NCBI GenBank assembly: GCA_011056825.1
Contig: DSBH01000015.1
Location: forward strand, 1 to 24,160
DNA from: Deltaproteobacteria bacterium
GTDB lineage: Bacteria > Desulfobacterota > Syntrophia > Syntrophales > UBA2210
Direction of reading: 5' to 3'
Length of the DNA: 24,160 nt
The position numbers and the translations under genes were made by a program. Of this stretch, positions 15,096 through 22,095 are shown piece by piece (positions within the stretch are counted from its first letter, which is position 1; each line of letters begins with the position of its first letter). The notes beneath the pieces were generated by a model, which saw only the letters and a program-made list of their open reading frames with translations, was not told the origin of the DNA and did no database searches.

Positions 15096-15524
15096 GTGAA
15101 AAAATATATACTAGCAATATTTTTTGTCACGGGGATACTTTGCATGGTGGGAGTCAGCCAGTCATTTGGGGAAGATGGCATGGATGTAATGTTTGCAACT
15201 GAATCAAATAGCGTCTGGATTTTGGACAAAACCACACGTAATTTAATGTATTTTCAATACATGGAACAAGATGTCTGGAAATCAAATATTACAAGTGTGC
15301 CTGCGGAATTTAATCTTGAAGAATGCGATATAAATGCTGTCGGTAAGCGCGGAACGTGCCTCTTTATTTGTGACAAGTCCCAAGGGTTGGTTGTATTATT
15401 CCAGGCTTTGAAAGACCGCTCGGTGATAATGTATCCGTTAATATCTGCAAGGCAGGAATTAACGCGGCCGAGCACGGAGACAGAATCTGCTGCTCCCAAC
15501 AAAAACAAAGAGATGGGGGAATGA
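15096..15524 (+). CDS. Small secreted protein of unknown function (142 aa)
   Basis: The start is the GTG at 15096, with a strong AAGGAGGG four bases upstream; the longer reading from 15063 would place the ribosome binding site inside the gene. Residues 1-25 form a signal peptide (KKYILAIFFVTGILCMVGV, then SQSFG before ED). The mature part starts with a beta pattern (DVMFATESNSVWILDKTTRNLMYFQYM), includes two cysteines (CDINAVGKRGTCLFIC, three in total) and ends in a polar Ser/Thr/Asn/Lys-rich tail, perhaps disordered. The repetition of a 'variable shown on a line' beta pattern recalls small periplasmic beta proteins, but no family is recognised. AT-rich codon use separates it from the phage genes. 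Confidence 0.7.
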   Translation: MKKYILAIFFVTGILCMVGVSQSFGEDGMDVMFATESNSVWILDKTTRNLMYFQYMEQDVWKSNITSVPAEFNLEECDINAVGKRGTCLFICDKSQGLVVLFQALKDRSVIMYPLISARQELTRPSTETESAAPNKNKEMGE

Positions 15525-15607
15525 GATGGCACTGCGAATGAAATATATATTGAATAGGGAAAATCGCAATTGCAAAAATTGAAGGTTGGCAGGAGGCTGT
15601 CAATATC

Positions 15608-15865
15608 ATGAAGAATTCACTCGTAAACTCCCTTTTTGATTTATATACAGATAATCCCGATGAAGCCTCTTATCGAATAGCAGGTAATATATATGCCAAA
15701 CGGTATTGGAAAAGTGGAAGGATGTATTTTTATTATACAGTAAACTTACGACTTACCGATGAGGATGAAAATATTGTTATGACTTTCAAAAATTCAGAAC
15801 CTTTCTGTCAACCCAAGCTCGGTGACTTTACAGATGAAATTGTCAAATCAATGAGGGGCTTATGA
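15608..15865 (+). CDS. Hypothetical small protein (85 aa)
   Basis: An 85-residue protein with AGGAGG 11 bases before the ATG at 15608. It has no signal peptide or membrane span. The sequence is rich in aromatic residues (RYWKSGRMYFYYTVNLRL) and acidic at DEDENIVMTF, and ends DFTDEIVKSMRGL. It reads as a compact cytoplasmic alpha/beta protein but I do not recognise it. Its 3' end abuts the remnant of a PEP-CTERM gene, so the last codons may be derived from a fusion or deletion junction. It could be a truncated gene. Confidence 0.5.
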   Translation: MKNSLVNSLFDLYTDNPDEASYRIAGNIYAKRYWKSGRMYFYYTVNLRLTDEDENIVMTFKNSEPFCQPKLGDFTDEIVKSMRGL

Positions 15866-16052
15866 AATTAACTTTGAAGGTTATGCGGAAGGTACTTGTA
15901 CAAGCAACCAATTCAGTGGTTACCTTTGGTCAAGATGATGGTGATGTATTTGCCATAGATAACTTCAGGTTTTAATCGTTCCCGAGCCCGGCACGCTACT
16001 TCTTCTCGGTTTTGGGATTCTCGGTCTTGCATGTCTGCCGCTCAAGGTATAA
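15855..16052 (+). pseudogene. Decayed PEP-CTERM surface protein gene
   Basis: Three pieces of a PEP-CTERM protein survive in two frames. From 15864 frame A reads EINFEGYAEGTCTSNQFSG, typical of the mature N-terminus of short PEP-CTERM proteins, then stops. Frame B (15862-15975) reads SVVTFGQDDGDVFAIDNFRF and stops. Frame A resumes at 15978 with VPEPGTLLLLGFG, then more hydrophobic residues and LPLKV before TAA at 16052, a clear PEP-CTERM sorting tail though its basic end is weak. The signal peptide and most of the body are missing. Two compensating shifts, or an internal deletion plus an indel near the TTTT run at 15970-15973, would explain it. An inverted-repeat terminator follows at 16094. 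Confidence 0.75.
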
Positions 16053-16093
16053 CTGGAAAGAGACGAGGAATCGAGGGTCTAAAAAATCCCGAC

Positions 16094-16127
16094 AAGAAAT
16101 CCCCTGGTTTAAGCCATGGGATTTCTT
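16094..16127 (+). terminator. Inverted repeat, likely terminator of the PEP-CTERM remnant
   Basis: The arms AAGAAATCCCCTGG and CCATGGGATTTCTT pair over 14 bases with one mismatch around a 6-base loop (TTTAAG), followed by ATTCTTTG. The T-run is modest. The symmetric A/T flanks would let it act in both directions. Confidence 0.55.
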
Positions 16128-16143
16128 ATTCTTTGATTCAACG

Positions 16144-16171
16144 ATGATGATATCAAAGCGAATATCATCAT
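16144..16171. repeat. Perfect 10-bp inverted repeat
   Basis: ATGATGATAT (16144-16153) and ATATCATCAT (16162-16171) are exact complements around an 8-base loop, 16 bases after the previous hairpin. No T-run follows. It may be part of an interspersed element or a structured untranslated region. Confidence 0.5.
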
Positions 16172-16369
16172 TCTTAACGATGCCGACATTGTACGCCGGA
16201 TTCCGCAGAACCCATGCTTGTGTTGGATGCACGATCCATCAAGCCTGCCTTTCATGTGTTTGAAATTTGAGGCATTACTGTATCGAATATCCTTCGGAAA
16301 CAGTGGTTTGATACTTGCGCCTTTATGAATTTAAAAATATAAGTATTTGTAATGATCGATATAACTCAA

Positions 16370-16390
16370 GCATGCCACATCGTGGCATGC
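16370..16390. promoter_or_regulatory. Perfect 9-bp palindrome overlapping the -24 promoter element
   Basis: GCATGCCAC and GTGGCATGC flank a 3-base centre (ATC). The right arm contains the TGGCATGC of the sigma-54-type promoter, so a protein bound here would compete with the polymerase at -24; alternatively it forms a hairpin. Confidence 0.5.
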
Positions 16391-16398
16391 CTATTGCT
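16383..16398 (+). promoter_or_regulatory. Sigma-54 (-24/-12) promoter of the Gly/His-rich secreted protein
   Basis: TGGCATGCCTATTGCT fits TGGCACrnnnnTTGCw closely, with the invariant GG (16384-16385) and GC (16396-16397) separated by exactly 10 bases. The expected start of transcription, near 16409, leaves a leader of about 77 bases before the ATG at 16486. Confidence 0.7.
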
Positions 16399-16485
16399 GT
16401 ACATTTTGAAAGATGGGTTTTTTCAAAATATGAATGCCGGTAATAATTGCAGGTGCAATAATCTCTGTTTCATGAGGAGGAAACC

Positions 16486-17205
16486 ATGAAAAATTTAAGA
16501 AAAATGTGCTTCATTTATTTTTTACTGTTTACTTTTTCCGTGGCATTCCAGGTAACACCGTCACATGCTGATGAAAATGATGTAAACGGTACAAAGGATT
16601 CAGGAACGATGGCAAATGCGGCCCAAGTCCAGCATGCTCAAAATTTAGCTGAGGATGCAGCGCTTCGAGATCCCCGAGTTTCTTCTTTAAACGAATATCT
16701 GGCATACGCAGAACAGGAATTAAAGGATGCTGTTCTGTCAAAAGACCAGGAACGGATCGATGCGGCTCAAAAGGCTTATGATTCAGCGAAGGCGAATTAT
16801 GAGAAAGCTTATGCCGAAGAGGTCACGGCAACGAGAGAAGAAATAGCAGCTATGAGAGAACAGGATATGGGGTGGGGAGAAATCGCTCACAAGCTTGGGG
16901 TTCATCCCAGTGTGCTGGGGCTTGGAAATGCAAAACAAAAGAATTCTTTACGGAATCAAGTGCAGGCAAGGGAACAGAAACAAACGACAAGCCAGGGCAC
17001 TTCAAGTCAAGCCGATAAGGGCAAAGGTCTTGGATTGGGGCGCGCAGGTGATACAGACGGCAAAGGAAAAGGTCAAGGAAGTTCTGCCGGCCGTGGTGGC
17101 GGAAACAGTGGTGGTCACGGCGGTGGCCACGGCGGAAGCGGTGGTCATGGTGGCGGCGGTGGCCATGGCGGTGGTGGCCAGGGCGGTGGCGGTGGCAATA
17201 AGTAG
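16486..17205 (+). CDS. Secreted coiled-coil protein with Gly/His-rich C-terminal tail (239 aa)
   Basis: The ATG at 16486 follows GAGGAGG by 6 bases. Residues 1-28 are a signal peptide (basic MKNLRK, hydrophobic core, TPSHA site). Residues about 45-120 are Ala/Glu/Lys-rich and helical (LAYAEQELKDAVLSKDQER, AQKAYDSAKANYEKAYAEE), probably a coiled coil. Residues 128-147 hold the block MGWGEIAHKLGVHPSVLGLG, which I recall from similar deltaproteobacterial exported proteins. Residues about 150-190 are Gln/Lys/Ser-rich, and the last 45 are almost all Gly with interspersed His, a possible metal-binding or flexible surface tail. The sigma-54 promoter and the neighbouring PEP-CTERM gene suggest an envelope role. 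No enzymatic motif is present. Confidence 0.8.
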   Translation: MKNLRKMCFIYFLLFTFSVAFQVTPSHADENDVNGTKDSGTMANAAQVQHAQNLAEDAALRDPRVSSLNEYLAYAEQELKDAVLSKDQERIDAAQKAYDSAKANYEKAYAEEVTATREEIAAMREQDMGWGEIAHKLGVHPSVLGLGNAKQKNSLRNQVQAREQKQTTSQGTSSQADKGKGLGLGRAGDTDGKGKGQGSSAGRGGGNSGGHGGGHGGSGGHGGGGGHGGGGQGGGGGNK

Positions 17206-17231
17206 TTTTGTGATTCAAAATTAAGATGAAG

Positions 17232-17264
17232 ATGAGGCAGGTCCGAAGACAAGACCTGCCTCAT
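17232..17264 (+). terminator. Terminator of the Gly/His-rich protein gene
   Basis: ATGAGGCAGGTC and GACCTGCCTCAT form a perfect 12-bp stem around a 9-base loop, 27 bases after the stop codon, followed by TTATAT. Confidence 0.75.
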
Positions 17265-17440
17265 TTATATGTAGCTGTTTTATATAAGAATCTTGTGATA
17301 AACTCCTACGATTGGAAGTCAGAATGAGGACTCATCAGCATCTTTTCATTTTGCAAAAAATACAAATTTTATCTTAATCACCTGCCCAGCCATATGTAAA
17401 TCATCAAAAATGCTGAAAACTGTAAAATCAGGTGTAAAAT
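17265..17440. other. AT-rich intergenic sequence upstream of the paired motif
   Basis: No gene is seen in either strand. This is the leader region of the following PEP-CTERM gene, together with the motif and promoter entries that extend to 17667. Confidence 0.5.
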
Positions 17441-17457
17441 TGTCGGAATTCTTTACA
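17441..17457 (+). promoter_or_regulatory. 17-bp upstream activator motif, copy a (PEP-CTERM gene)
   Basis: TGTCGGAATTCTTTACA. It matches three other copies in this window to the pattern TGTCGrA....CTTTACA, with copy b 89 bp downstream. Location about 155 bp before a sigma-54 promoter is typical for enhancer-binding-protein sites. Known PEP-CTERM loci are controlled by PrsK/PrsR with sigma-54, so PrsR is the candidate binder (inference). Confidence 0.65.
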
Positions 17458-17529
17458 ACTTTGAAATTTTGCTGTGATGCAGTGGTTGCAAGGGTTTCAG
17501 CGAATTTATACTATTGCGAAGCCAAAAAG

Positions 17530-17546
17530 TGTCGAACTGCTTTACA
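17530..17546 (+). promoter_or_regulatory. 17-bp upstream activator motif, copy b (PEP-CTERM gene)
   Basis: TGTCGAACTGCTTTACA, in the same orientation as copy a and 89 bp from it start to start. It lies 64 bp before the -24 element. Confidence 0.65.
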
Positions 17547-17610
17547 AACAGCAATCATGTTTTTCAAAGAGCATTCTTGAATATATCAATCAGACTGATA
17601 GGTTACGAAA

Positions 17611-17628
17611 TTGGTATATATCTTGCTA
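17611..17628 (+). promoter_or_regulatory. Sigma-54 (-24/-12) promoter of the PEP-CTERM gene
   Basis: TTGGTATATATCTTGCTA has GG (17613-17614) and GC (17625-17626) with the required 10-base spacing and a perfect TTGCT -12 half. The -24 half (TGGTAT) is weaker than consensus. Transcription would start near 17638, about 30 bases before the GTG. Confidence 0.7.
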
Positions 17629-17667
17629 ATTTTAACATTATAAAATTTTTGAAAGGAGGTGAAACAA

Positions 17668-18339
17668 GTGACAAGATATTCGCGTTTCTTGGTATTGACA
17701 GTTCTTATAATTTTTATGGGGGCTGTAAGCGCTCAAGCGGGATTGATGGGATACTATTATAATTTAGACACAAGTCATCCCGATGTGGAAACTGATATAA
17801 CCGGCCTGAAGACTGGTATGGTGGAAAGTAGCTTGACCGGCCCTACCCCGACTTTGACAGCATACGGGGCTACACTGGTTAATCAATTTGACTGGTGGGA
17901 TAACTCATATTCTGCATTCTCAAGAGTTGATTCTGATGAAGATCTTAAGAATAACTTTGCATCTAGTTGGTTTCCCGTAAACGAGGGTCTTCCCGGCGAT
18001 CCTCTTCATTTTGCCGTACACTGGACAGGACAGTTTTATGTAGCTGCAGACCAAAACTACAACTATACAATGGGTTCTGATGACGATTCATGGCTCTTCA
18101 TCGATGATCAGTTGGTTCTTGACCTGGGTGGCATCCATGCTGTAACGTACACTAATTATAGTTTATTTCTTACAGAAGGCTGGCACGACATCGATATTTT
18201 CTTTGCTGAAAGGCATACCTCGCAATCAGGATTTCAGTTGAACTTCTTCAGCGATTTGGTTCCCCAGGCTCCCGAACCAAGCACACTGCTTCTCGTCGGT
18301 TTAGGACTGCTTGGTCTTATGGGACTCAGAAGAAAGTGA
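17668..18339 (+). CDS. PEP-CTERM surface protein with fibro-slime/PA14-like domain (223 aa)
   Basis: The start is the GTG at 17668, eight bases after AAAGGAGG; the in-frame GTG at 17659 overlaps that site. Residues 1-24 are a signal peptide (LVLTVLIIFMGAVSAQA). Residues about 25-195 resemble fibro-slime/PA14 carbohydrate-binding domains: FAVHWTGQFYVAADQNYNYT, the signature GSDDDSWLFIDDQLVLDLGG, then EGWHDIDIFFAERHTSQSGF. The end is a PEP-CTERM sorting signal: APEPSTLLLVGLGLLGLMG followed by RRK. Exosortase (not in this window) would remove the tail, and the protein would end up in or on the exopolysaccharide-associated envelope. Control by sigma-54 and a two-site activator is indicated upstream. 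Confidence 0.9.
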   Translation: MTRYSRFLVLTVLIIFMGAVSAQAGLMGYYYNLDTSHPDVETDITGLKTGMVESSLTGPTPTLTAYGATLVNQFDWWDNSYSAFSRVDSDEDLKNNFASSWFPVNEGLPGDPLHFAVHWTGQFYVAADQNYNYTMGSDDDSWLFIDDQLVLDLGGIHAVTYTNYSLFLTEGWHDIDIFFAERHTSQSGFQLNFFSDLVPQAPEPSTLLLVGLGLLGLMGLRRK

Positions 18340-18363
18340 TAATCAAATAATCTTTAAACAAAG

Positions 18364-18394
18364 AAAGCAGAGTCTTTGCAGCTCTGCTTTTTTT
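18364..18394 (+). terminator. Rho-independent terminator of the PEP-CTERM gene
   Basis: AAAGCAGAG and CTCTGCTTT form a 9-bp stem around a 9-base loop, running into a T-run (TTTTTTT in total from 18388), 25 bases after the stop codon. Confidence 0.85.
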
Positions 18395-18724
18395 ATAATT
18401 AGATTAGCATCTTTGTACAAAAGGAATATGCAAATCTACCTTGTACGTTTAGATGTCCAACTGATGAAAACTGATAACCATATAAAAAGGCAAGAAACGG
18501 GGGTCATTGACTATTGACTAAGCTTTCCCGTAATCAGATCTCCGTCGGTTTATATTGCAACCTCAAAAAAATTTCTACGTCTTGCAAATCTATGTTTCTG
18601 ATATCACTTTTTTGAATACTATTTATTATGAAAATATATGGTTTAATCTTCAATTACATCCCCCATTCGTCCCCCAGCCTATTTTTACACCTTGTAACAT
18701 ATTGATATTATAATCTAATTTACA
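18395..18724. other. AT-rich gene-free stretch at the island border
   Basis: No convincing open frame, RNA gene or integrase is seen. The stretch is AT-rich except for two short C-runs at 18659-18677. It ends against the tRNA 3' fragment and is most simply the terminal non-coding part of the inserted element. Confidence 0.5.
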
Positions 18725-18760
18725 TCGGTGTGTGGGTTCGATTCCCATGCACTTCCGCCA
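18725..18760 (+). tRNA. selC: 3' fragment of a tRNA, probably tRNA-Sec (selC); putative att remnant
   Basis: The T-stem GTGGG (18732-18736), the loop TTCGATT (18737-18743) and CCCAT (18744-18748) are followed by GCACTTCC (18749-18756), G and CCA (18758-18760). The T-arm sets position 65 at 18748, leaving an 8-nt acceptor strand, one more than the normal 7. Bacterial tRNA-Sec has an 8-bp acceptor stem, and E. coli selC also ends CTTCCGCCA. The 5' half (expected GGAAGTGC start, anticodon arm) is absent upstream, where the sequence is AT-rich. This is what integration into the 3' end of a tRNA leaves at the distal border. An ordinary tRNA with a one-base insertion is the alternative. Confidence 0.65.
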
Positions 18761-18815
18761 GTTTATCGTCGGAGAGGACGTGGTCCGACTTGGGGAACTG
18801 AATTGGCAAAAAGCA

Positions 18816-18848
18816 GGGGGTGGCTGAACATGGCCACCCCCTTTTTTT
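18816..18848 (+). terminator. Rho-independent terminator downstream of the tRNA fragment
   Basis: GGGGGTGGC and GCCACCCCC pair perfectly around an 8-base loop and run into TTTTTTT. It lies 55 bases after the CCA, as expected for the original terminator of the tRNA gene, and also faces the end of the acyl-CoA synthetase gene, for which the opposite strand gives CTTTTT after the hairpin. Confidence 0.85.
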
Positions 18849-18872
18849 ACGATATCTATCGTATGAATGGTC

Positions 18873-20900
18873 TTATTTCGTGTAGATCCGGTAGTCCACC
18901 ACCGCTATCCCCTGCTCGTAAACCAGGACGGGGTTGAGATCAATCTGGTCGATTTCGGAATGATCCGATACAAGTTGGGATATTGCTTTCATGAGTCCCA
19001 CAAGGGTTTTCATGTCTTTCGGTTTCTGACCGCGAACACCGGCCATCAGAGGATACCCTTTAATATCTCTCATCATCCCGAGAAACTCCTCTTCCTCGGC
19101 GGGGAGGAGACAGAACTGTACGTCTTTGTATATCTCCGTAAAGATTCCTCCCAGGCCGAACATGAGGGACGGACCGTACTGGGGGTCAGTCGTAACGCCC
19201 AATATCACCTCCAGCCCCCCCGGATTTGCCATGGGTGAAACGGTGACACCGTCTATGGCGGCCTGAGGAATCTGTCTCTTCACGGACGATACGATTTCTT
19301 CATAGGCATTGCGGACTTCATCGTCGCTGGAAAGATTGAGCCGCACGCCCCCTACGTCACTTTTGTGAGACACATCAGGTGAATCCACTTTCAGTACGAC
19401 CGGCAGGCCTAGTTCTTCGGCCCGTGCAACAGCTTCGTCCGCAGAGACGGCTGAAAGTGCATCAACTGCGGGAATGCCATATTCCCTCAGCAGGGCCACG
19501 GCTTCGGAAGCCGGTATCAAGCGCAGTGATGTCGGCGCTTCGTGGATCTCTTTTACGGCGGATTTTTCTTCACGCTCGTCGAAACGAAAAAACTGATACA
19601 ACGCCTTGATTCCCCGCTCGGGTGTGGGAAATGCGGGAGCTCCTTTTTGGTGCATGAGGGCCGTTTCCTCACGTTCGACATCGGCGCCACCACAGAAAAT
19701 GACCAGTTCCGATTCGCCGGGGGTAACCATATCCGAGGCCCCGTGAATCGGGTCGCCAAACAGTACCACCATGATGTCGAATTCTGATCGGGCTTCCTTA
19801 ATGACCCGGGCATACAGACTTGGATCGGTTATGGCATCGCCGGTGAGATCGACGGGGTTGCTGACACCGCAGTGATCCGAAAGGAAGGATCTCAAACGTT
19901 TCTGCAGCGACGCACTCGGGACAGGAACCTGAAATCCCAGTTTCTCCGCCGCGTCAATCGAAAGGATGGCGATCCCTCCGGAACTTGAAATCGTCAGCAG
20001 GCACTTTCCCGGAGGTTTTTTCATATAGGCAAGGATCTTGGCAAAATCATAAAGCTCTTCAAGCGTTTCGGCCCTGTGCACTTTATATTTTTTAAATATG
20101 GCATCGTAAATCGCATCGCTGCCCGCCATTGATTTGGTGTGACTTTCGGCGGCCTTCCGACCCCAGGCCGTCCGTCCGGCCTTTAAAATCACCACCGGCT
20201 TTGTCGCCGTTGACAGGGCCTCGAGAAAAACGTCCGGCCTTTTGACTCCTTCCATATAAAGGGCGATCACTTTGGTGTTCGGGTCATCGTTAAAATACCG
20301 AATGCAGTCCGATTCGTCCACATCGGCTCGATTTCCCAGGCTGACAAATACACTCACGCCGAGATTATCTTCGCTGGCCCAGTCCATCAGCGCCGCTCCG
20401 ACTGTACCGCTCTGGGCGATAAATGCCATTCCCCCCTTGTTGGTCAACAGCGGCCAGGAAGCACAGAGCTTAGAATAGGGACTGTTGACCCCCTGACAAT
20501 TGGGACCGATGACCCTGATGCCGTACCGTTCCGCGATAGCGGCCATTTCTTCCTGCAGTCTTTCTCCTTCTTCTCCGGCTTCTGCAAAGCCTCCCGTGAC
20601 GACGATTGCCGCCTTCACCCCTGCTTCGCCACACTGGTGCAGTGCCCCCGGAACCATCCTGGCAGGAATTAATATAACAGCCAGGTCCACAGCTTCCGGT
20701 GTTGAACCGATATCTTTATAAACCTTCAGGCCCAGAAGTTCGTCCGCCTTTGGGTTGATCGGATAGATCGGTCCTTCAAATCCGGCGTGAATCAGATTAT
20801 ACAGGACATCATGGCCCAGTTTCCCCGGTGTGCCCGAGGCTCCGATGAGCGCCACGCTGCAAGGCCTGAAGACGGCGTCCATTGTTTTCAACAATTCCAT
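18873..20900 (-). CDS. Acyl-CoA synthetase, ADP-forming, fused alpha-beta type
   Basis: A 675-residue protein; AAGGAGGGG lies just before the ATG at 20900. It catalyses interconversion of an acyl-CoA, ADP and phosphate with acid, CoA and ATP through a phosphohistidine. Domain order by eye: CoA-binding Rossmann domain (VALIGASGTPGKLGHDVLYN, about 15-135), succinyl-CoA-ligase-like domains (IGPNCQGVNS at 131, GGMAFIAQSGTVGAALMDW at 156, phosphoacceptor His254 in AAESHTKSMAGSDAIYDAI), and a C-terminal ATP-grasp domain from about 440 (LPVVLKVDSPDVSHKSDVGG, then MFGLGGIFTEIYKDV and IDLNPVLV). In syntrophic anaerobes these enzymes conserve energy from acyl-CoA. Substrate is not determinable here. 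No frameshift is seen. Confidence 0.93.
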   Translation of the reverse strand: MELLKTMDAVFRPCSVALIGASGTPGKLGHDVLYNLIHAGFEGPIYPINPKADELLGLKVYKDIGSTPEAVDLAVILIPARMVPGALHQCGEAGVKAAIVVTGGFAEAGEEGERLQEEMAAIAERYGIRVIGPNCQGVNSPYSKLCASWPLLTNKGGMAFIAQSGTVGAALMDWASEDNLGVSVFVSLGNRADVDESDCIRYFNDDPNTKVIALYMEGVKRPDVFLEALSTATKPVVILKAGRTAWGRKAAESHTKSMAGSDAIYDAIFKKYKVHRAETLEELYDFAKILAYMKKPPGKCLLTISSSGGIAILSIDAAEKLGFQVPVPSASLQKRLRSFLSDHCGVSNPVDLTGDAITDPSLYARVIKEARSEFDIMVVLFGDPIHGASDMVTPGESELVIFCGGADVEREETALMHQKGAPAFPTPERGIKALYQFFRFDEREEKSAVKEIHEAPTSLRLIPASEAVALLREYGIPAVDALSAVSADEAVARAEELGLPVVLKVDSPDVSHKSDVGGVRLNLSSDDEVRNAYEEIVSSVKRQIPQAAIDGVTVSPMANPGGLEVILGVTTDPQYGPSLMFGLGGIFTEIYKDVQFCLLPAEEEEFLGMMRDIKGYPLMAGVRGQKPKDMKTLVGLMKAISQLVSDHSEIDQIDLNPVLVYEQGIAVVDYRIYTK

Positions 20901-21201
20901 ATCCCCTCCTTATTCTGTGGTTATTGTAAAGACAAAAAGTGTGATAGGGCGCCTTGACAGGATGGAATACACTACCATAGCCATTCGGCATTTTCCACGA
21001 TTATGTTCGGCCAATACTATTCCCACTGATCGAGCATGAAACGATCCAGACTGATTTCTTCTTGATATAAAACAACTTTTTGACTATAAGTGAGGACTCA
21101 ATCGGAATGTCGCTGCCGTGCAGGGGCGGCGCACCTGAATGTACACGCATCAAACATACACTGACCGAACGAGAAGGGTCAGAACGGGGGAGGTAATATT
21201 T
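20901..21201. other. Divergent intergenic region between the acyl-CoA synthetase and MBL genes
   Basis: The 300-base gap separates two divergently transcribed genes. It holds the ribosome binding sites of both and one plausible sigma-70 promoter toward the MBL gene (listed separately). I see no gene in it. Confidence 0.5.
21062..21090 (+). promoter_or_regulatory. Candidate sigma-70 promoter of the MBL hydrolase gene
   Basis: TTGATA (21062-21067) and TATAAG (21085-21090) are separated by 17 bases. The predicted leader is about 105 bases. The promoter is unsupported by anything but sequence match. Confidence 0.45.
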
Positions 21202-22095
21202 ATGAGAATCAGAAAGGCGGGAAAGATTACCGATAATCTCTGGTACCTCGGACGCGAAGAATCAGGGGTCTATCTTCTTGAAGGCGCGGACAATTCAATC
21301 ATCATCAACGGAGGACTCAGTTACATTCTGCCCGATGTACTTCAACAGATGAAGGATTTCGGAATTAATATGAACAAGATCAAAAGACTCCTCGTTCTCC
21401 ATTCCCATTTCGATCATGCAGGCATCGTTCCTTACTTCAAACGGACCTATCCGGAAATAGATGTTTGTGCCTCCGAACCGGCGTGGAAAATATTTTCCAT
21501 GCCTAAGGCAATCGAAATAATGAATCAATTCGGTCAGCTCGTAGCCGATCGGATGGGAGAGGGCGATGGGCTGAAACCTTACGACCATCTCTGGCGTGAT
21601 GATATAACCGGCACGACCGTATCCGAGGGCAACAGGATTGATCTTGGCGGAGTGGAACTGCATATTATGGAAACGCCCGGACATTCGCATTGTTCGATAA
21701 CAGCCTATGAACCGACCATGAAAGCGCTGTTTGCTTCCGACGCAGTCGGTATTCCCTATAAGGACACTGCATTCCCATCAGGCAATACAAATTACACTCA
21801 ATTTCAAGAAACGCTTCAGCGATTGCGACCTCTTCGGGTTGAGTACATCTGTGCTGATCATTACGGCTACATAATCGGGGAAGAAGCATCTACATTTATC
21901 GATGAATCAATCGAAGAAGCCCGCAAGATGCGAAGAGAGATGGAGAATGTGTATCGAAAAGTGGGCGATATCGACGTCGCCGCGGCTTCCATAACCTCTA
22001 CTTTCTATGAGAGAAGCCCCGATTATTTCATTTCCTCCGATATTCTTGAAGGGGTTTTCAAACAGATGGTCAAACATCTGTCAAAGAGCATGTGA
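21202..22095 (+). CDS. Metallo-beta-lactamase-fold hydrolase (297 aa)
   Basis: The start is the ATG at 21202 (GGGAGGT 7-8 bases upstream); an ORF start at 21139 has no ribosome binding site. All metal ligands of the MBL fold are present: His67, His69, Asp71 and His72 in LHSHFDHAG, His161 in METPGHSHC, Asp180 in FASDAVG, and His220 in ICADHYG. The layout resembles glyoxalase II-like or thioesterase-like members of the superfamily, and the C-terminal 60 residues are helical. Its location next to an acyl-CoA synthetase suggests a possible CoA-thioester or metabolite hydrolase, but the substrate cannot be read from sequence. Confidence 0.9.
   Translation: MRIRKAGKITDNLWYLGREESGVYLLEGADNSIIINGGLSYILPDVLQQMKDFGINMNKIKRLLVLHSHFDHAGIVPYFKRTYPEIDVCASEPAWKIFSMPKAIEIMNQFGQLVADRMGEGDGLKPYDHLWRDDITGTTVSEGNRIDLGGVELHIMETPGHSHCSITAYEPTMKALFASDAVGIPYKDTAFPSGNTNYTQFQETLQRLRPLRVEYICADHYGYIIGEEASTFIDESIEEARKMRREMENVYRKVGDIDVAAASITSTFYERSPDYFISSDILEGVFKQMVKHLSKSM

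Noticed and set aside
15970..15980. Programmed frameshift joining FAIDNFRF to VPEPG
   Set aside because: The TTTT run gives no X XXY YYZ heptamer in the right frame, and the upstream part of the protein is missing as well, so decay is simpler.
15996..16232. 78-codon minus-strand open frame
   Set aside because: It runs through two hairpins and the PEP-CTERM remnant with no ribosome binding site.
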